This document shows positions 14,258 to 17,026 of a stretch of 17,026 bases of DNA, one piece after another (position 1 is the first letter of the stretch; each line of letters opens with the position of its first letter). Source of the DNA: an uncultured Lachnospiraceae bacterium (lineage in GTDB: Bacteria > Bacillota > Clostridia > Lachnospirales > Lachnospiraceae); contig CADBNQ010000023.1 in NCBI GenBank assembly GCA_902796045.1, forward strand, positions 1 to 17,026, read 5' to 3'. Position numbers and translations under genes: made by a program. The notes below the pieces were generated by a model. That model was given only the letters and a program-made list of their open reading frames with translations, searched no databases and was not told the DNA's origin.

Positions 14258-15640
14258 TCATTGACTCTCCATTCGCCTGAATTCAAAATACAAAACGATG
14301 AATGAAGTTACGGCAGCAAGGATATCTGCTGCCGGACCTGCATAGAGGACGCCGTCTATCCCAAAGAAGAGGGGTAGAATCGACAGAAGTGTGATCAGGG
14401 TCAGTTGTTTGGACAGAGAAATCAATATCCCTCTTTTTCCTTTCCCAATCGATGTCATCACATGCATGGATATTGGCGGAATGCCTGCCAGTATCAGAAG
14501 CAGCATGAAAACGTGCATATATCGAAGGGCAAATGCTTCATATCCCCCGCTTCCGCTGCCAAACACCTGCAGAATCTGCCTGGGAAATATCCAGAAGCAT
14601 AAGGTTTCAATGGCACCGATCATCAGAGCATAGCGGAGAGTCGCAAAATAGGTCTCTTTAACACGACTGTATTTCCCGGCACCATAGTTGAAGCCCAGGA
14701 TCGGCTGTGCTCCGATCCCGAACCCGATGATGGTTGAGTAGAAAAGGAAATTTACTTTCGTAACAACACCTGCGGCAGCCAGGGCCTCGCTTCCGCCGTA
14801 AGGGGAAAGGGCGCCATAATGGCGGAGAGAATTATTCAACACCAGATTCATGACCATCATCGCTGCCTGATTGACACTCGGGGCCAGGCCAATGACTACG
14901 ATTCCCAGCAGCTTTCTCCCACTTACCCGAAAATCCGAGGGTCTGAAGCGGCCTGTCTTAAAGTGAAAGAGATAAACAATGATCATCAGGGCTGAGACAA
15001 TCTGCCCTATGATCGTTGCCAGAGCCGCGCCTGCTATGCCCATGTTAAGCGGAAAGAGAAACAGGTAATCCAGGATAAAATTGATGACCACACCAGACAT
15101 GGAACAAATCAGAGCATACCTCGGACTTCCATCAGACCTGATGAGCAGAGTCCCGCCGGCAGTCAGAGCCAGAAAGGGGATGCCTATGGTGATGATACGC
15201 ATATAGGTCAGAGCGTAAGGAAAAACCTCTTGTGTGGCACCGAAAAGTTTCACAAAGAAGGGGGCGAACATTCCTACAAGCAGGCCGACAACAATCCCTT
15301 CTGACAGTATCATGGCAAGGCCGTTTCCGGCAAAAGTCATGGCGTCTTTTTTTCTGCCCCGGCCATTCAGGATATTAAAATTCACTGCAGCACCATTGCT
15401 GAAGAGCAATGTTAACGCTCCGCACATAAATGTCAGCGGATATGCTACTGTTGTCGCGGCATTGCCCAGATACCCTACCCGCTGCCCGATAAAAATCTGG
15501 TCTACCATATTATAAAGTGAGCCAATCAGCGTACTTATGATAGACGGGATGGCAAACTGCAGAAGCAGTTTAGCGATCGGCTGCTCTCCCAGCGGGTTGA
15601 CCTGCATCTTATTTTCAGTCTGCTCACCTGTTTTGCTCAT
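14258..15640 (-). CDS. MATE-family efflux transporter
   Basis: A 460-residue polytopic protein with about 12 membrane helices in two related halves, typical of MATE exporters. The N-terminus has the family pattern NPLGEQPIAKLLLQFAIPSIIS at about 15-36, followed by LYNMVDQIFIGQ (42-53). Mid-protein GIGAQPILGFNYGAGKY is the conserved loop entering the second half. MATE proteins export cationic drugs or metabolites in exchange for Na+ or H+. The closest impression is the MepA/NorM-like group, but the substrate cannot be stated. It follows the DUF6472 gene by 41 nt and has a modest AGGGA site. It probably shares the alsD transcript. Confidence 0.92.
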   Translation of the reverse strand: MSKTGEQTENKMQVNPLGEQPIAKLLLQFAIPSIISTLIGSLYNMVDQIFIGQRVGYLGNAATTVAYPLTFMCGALTLLFSNGAAVNFNILNGRGRKKDAMTFAGNGLAMILSEGIVVGLLVGMFAPFFVKLFGATQEVFPYALTYMRIITIGIPFLALTAGGTLLIRSDGSPRYALICSMSGVVINFILDYLFLFPLNMGIAGAALATIIGQIVSALMIIVYLFHFKTGRFRPSDFRVSGRKLLGIVVIGLAPSVNQAAMMVMNLVLNNSLRHYGALSPYGGSEALAAAGVVTKVNFLFYSTIIGFGIGAQPILGFNYGAGKYSRVKETYFATLRYALMIGAIETLCFWIFPRQILQVFGSGSGGYEAFALRYMHVFMLLLILAGIPPISMHVMTSIGKGKRGILISLSKQLTLITLLSILPLFFGIDGVLYAGPAADILAAVTSFIVLYFEFRRMESQ

Positions 15641-15681
15641 CTTTTGCTATCCCTGTTTCCTTTTTCCATCAGCTTCGATAT

Positions 15682-15858
15682 TTAAATCTGCTTTCTCACC
15701 ACTGCGTACTCATCCCCGTTCCGGTAATAGGGACAGCTTTTATAACTGCCCTGCATGATCCGGCAGTAGTCATCCTCATCAATCTCGCAGTCACAATAGT
15801 ATTCTTCGTACTCTTCGTCATAGCTTAGAAAAGCACATGTTATGCATTGGCCATCCAT
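15682..15858 (-). CDS. DUF6472-type Cys-rich mini-protein
   Basis: A 58-residue acidic protein. It contains QCITCAF near the N-terminus, DEEYEEYYCDCEIDEDDYC in the middle and YKSCPYYRNGDEYAVVRKQ at the end. The C-x-x-C pair, the later Cys residues and the CPYYR-x-GDEY ending match what I recall as DUF6472, a small family common in Lachnospiraceae with unknown function. The Cys pattern suggests metal binding, possibly a zinc ribbon; this is inference. A GTG at 15879 also opens the frame, but it overlaps the previous stop. The ATG at 15856-15858, 10 nt after AGGAG, gives the family-like start MDGQC. It lies 17 nt after the alsD stop and 41 nt before the MATE gene. Confidence 0.8.
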   Translation of the reverse strand: MDGQCITCAFLSYDEEYEEYYCDCEIDEDDYCRIMQGSYKSCPYYRNGDEYAVVRKQI

Positions 15859-15875
15859 AAATGATCTGTCTCCTG

Positions 15876-16613
15876 TCACCGGGATGATCCCGTCTTCTGT
15901 TCTACTTCCTTGATCTCATCCTGGGATGCCTCTTTCAGAGAGTAAGTGTCAAATGCAGGGGTATCCGGCAGCTGTATATGAATCTGACTGATCTTGTTGA
16001 CCAGCATGCTGCCTTCTTTCATAACCAGGTCAAAGACATGGCCTCCCCGGCTTCGATCATCAGAGACAAAATGCAGATGCCAGCCCGGGGCATTGATCCC
16101 GTCCATATAGTCAGGAAAGTAGACACAGACCAGGGTCCCTGCTATGTCATCAAAATAGAAATCTTTCTGTGTACCCTTAAGGATCTCTTTTAAAGAAATA
16201 TGCTGAGACCTGTAAGGAGATTCCGAGCGGGCGGAGATCTTCTCAAAACTGCCATCCACGCGAACCACATGCATGCTGTTCAGACCAAAGTCCTCTTCTA
16301 TCTTAAGGTCGAGCAGGCGTTTCAGCTCCTCTATACCTTCGACTCTGCCAAGAGGAATGTGCCCATTGTCTTTCAGATGGGCAACTGCAGAAAAGGGTAC
16401 ACCCATCTCCTCTTCTGCCATTTCGACTGAGCCCTCCTCCCTGGCGCGATAGCAGCAGCCATCCAGCATAATCATCTCACCGTTCACATCCTCGAAAGTC
16501 CCCAGCCCGATATCTCCATGCTGCAATAATTCTCCCACTGTAATTACAGCCCTGGTATAACCCATGGCCAGAGCCTGCAGAGTGGACACCTGATACATCT
16601 TTCCCTCTCCCAT
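15876..16613 (-). CDS. budA: Alpha-acetolactate decarboxylase
   Basis: A 245-residue protein matching alpha-acetolactate decarboxylase (BudA/AlsD), which converts (S)-2-acetolactate to (R)-acetoin. The N-terminus has YQVSTLQALAMG and HGDIGLGTFEDVNGEMIMLDG with Glu46 of the catalytic set. Zinc-binding histidines are in WHLHFVSDDRSRGGH (His179, His181, His192). The ARSESPY segment with Arg129 corresponds to the active-site Arg region. The enzyme is cytosolic and diverts acetolactate from valine/leucine synthesis to neutral acetoin. No acetolactate synthase lies in the window. The ATG at 16613 follows AGGAGG by 11 nt; the ATG at 16598, after GAGAGG, is an alternative. It is first in a four-gene minus cluster behind a perfect promoter. 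Confidence 0.93.
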   Translation of the reverse strand: MGEGKMYQVSTLQALAMGYTRAVITVGELLQHGDIGLGTFEDVNGEMIMLDGCCYRAREEGSVEMAEEEMGVPFSAVAHLKDNGHIPLGRVEGIEELKRLLDLKIEEDFGLNSMHVVRVDGSFEKISARSESPYRSQHISLKEILKGTQKDFYFDDIAGTLVCVYFPDYMDGINAPGWHLHFVSDDRSRGGHVFDLVMKEGSMLVNKISQIHIQLPDTPAFDTYSLKEASQDEIKEVEQKTGSSR

Positions 16614-16640
16614 ATGATTTCTTCCCTCCTGCTGTTTATG

Positions 16641-16666
16641 TCAATCGAAATCGCCTCAGCGATTGA
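16641..16666 (-). promoter_or_regulatory. Inverted repeat in the alsD leader
   Basis: TCAATCG (16641-16647) and CGATTGA (16660-16666) are inverted repeats. Within them AATCGC (16649-16654) and GCGATT (16659-16664) form a tight stem with a 4-nt loop. The two pairings exclude each other. The element lies just after the predicted start and before the ribosome site, which suggests an operator or an mRNA stem. No U-tract is present. Confidence 0.45.
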
Positions 16667-16680
16667 AGTTTACTGTCTTG

Positions 16681-16709
16681 ATTATAGATTGAAAGAAAAG
16701 CAGTGTCAA
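16681..16709 (-). promoter_or_regulatory. Perfect consensus promoter of the alsD cluster
   Basis: On the minus strand TTGACA (16704-16709) and TATAAT (16681-16686) are both exact consensus, separated by 17 nt. The predicted start is near 16674. The element touches the 5' end of the divergent gpsA-like frame. Confidence 0.85.
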
Positions 16710-16723
16710 CAAAGCAGAGAAGG

Positions 16724-17026
16724 ATGGCATCTGCTCTTACATTTCCGCTTTTTGAGAATGGTCATGAGGTAAACCTGATCGGCAGTCCGCTGGATGACGA
16801 GATCATAGACCGCCTCCGGGACGACAACTATCACATGAATCTTCTCCGTACCTTACATGACGGTATTCATTATTATAAATACGCTCAGATTAAGGAAGCG
16901 ATCAAAGGAGCCGATCTGATTGTCTGTGGTATATCCAGCTTCGGGGTGGACTGGTTTGCCGATGAGATCCTTCCGATCCTGGATGAGGATGTTCCCCTGA
17001 TCTCTGTCACAAAGGGGATGCTGGAC
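16724..17026 (+). CDS. GpsA-like glycerol-3-phosphate dehydrogenase, partial, lacking GxGxxG
   Basis: The frame is open from ATG at 16724 to the right edge (101 codons). MASALTFPLFENGHEVNLIG, ADLIVCGISSFGVDW and ISVTKGML match the N-terminal Rossmann domain of NAD(P)-dependent glycerol-3-phosphate dehydrogenases, where MASAL normally follows the first beta strand and a G-A-G-x loop. Those preceding residues are missing. The same frame can be extended to a GTG at 16703, giving only MSTKQRR before MASAL, with no glycine loop. The alsD promoter occupies this sequence on the other strand. The AGAGAAGG before the ATG is too close to be a good ribosome site. The gene may be 5'-truncated and non-functional, may be an unusual paralogue, or may reflect an assembly error. 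The rest lies outside the window. Confidence 0.65.
   Translation, partial: MASALTFPLFENGHEVNLIGSPLDDEIIDRLRDDNYHMNLLRTLHDGIHYYKYAQIKEAIKGADLIVCGISSFGVDWFADEILPILDEDVPLISVTKGMLD

Overview
The window reads like a chromosomal segment of a Gram-positive Clostridia bacterium, most likely Lachnospiraceae. Reasons: GGAGG-type ribosome sites, sigma-A promoters with 17-18 nt spacing, moderate GC, and families typical of that group (a DUF6472-type Cys-rich mini-protein, a DUF6765-type protein, a stand-alone CarD-like regulator, acetolactate decarboxylase). No rRNA, tRNA, CRISPR array, transposase or phage gene was seen. Family names rest on recognition by eye, not on searches.

Layout. (1) 1-1860, minus: a promoter followed by two small membrane proteins and a DUF6765-type protein that runs off the left edge, tightly packed. 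(2) 1861-2047: a gap with three consecutive hairpins. (3) 2048-3614, minus: a lipoprotein with a duplicated extracytoplasmic domain, preceded by a CarD-family regulator. (4) 3615-3861: a gap with a good promoter and, about 110 nt downstream, a strong Rho-independent terminator before carD. This is either an attenuated leader or a small RNA gene. (5) 3862-6949, minus: a one-polypeptide ABC exporter, a 49-codon membrane mini-protein and a DUF697-type GTPase, the last two with overlapping stop and start. (6) 6950-7144: a divergent promoter region with a central inverted repeat. (7) 7145-8401, plus: a nitroreductase-family protein and a six-helix membrane protein, the latter overlapping tail to tail with (8) 8365-10205, minus: a Gfo/Idh/MocA oxidoreductase and a Cof-type HAD phosphatase. 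(9) 10206-12574: divergent promoters and a 708-residue ABC exporter with an extra N-terminal domain. (10) 12600-13523, minus: ribokinase with its own promoter. (11) 13619-16613, minus: acetolactate decarboxylase, DUF6472 protein, MATE exporter and an SRAP/YedK-type DNA-protein crosslink protein, behind a perfect consensus promoter. (12) 16724-17026, plus: start of a GpsA-like dehydrogenase that seems to lack its nucleotide-binding glycine loop.

Most genes are ordinary metabolism and transport. The parts most worth a second look are the promoter-leader-terminator element before carD, the ABC exporter/mini-protein/GTPase cluster, the ABC exporter with a degenerate kinase-ATPase-like front domain, and the apparently 5'-truncated gpsA-like gene beside the alsD promoter. 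No intergenic stretch exceeds 300 bases.
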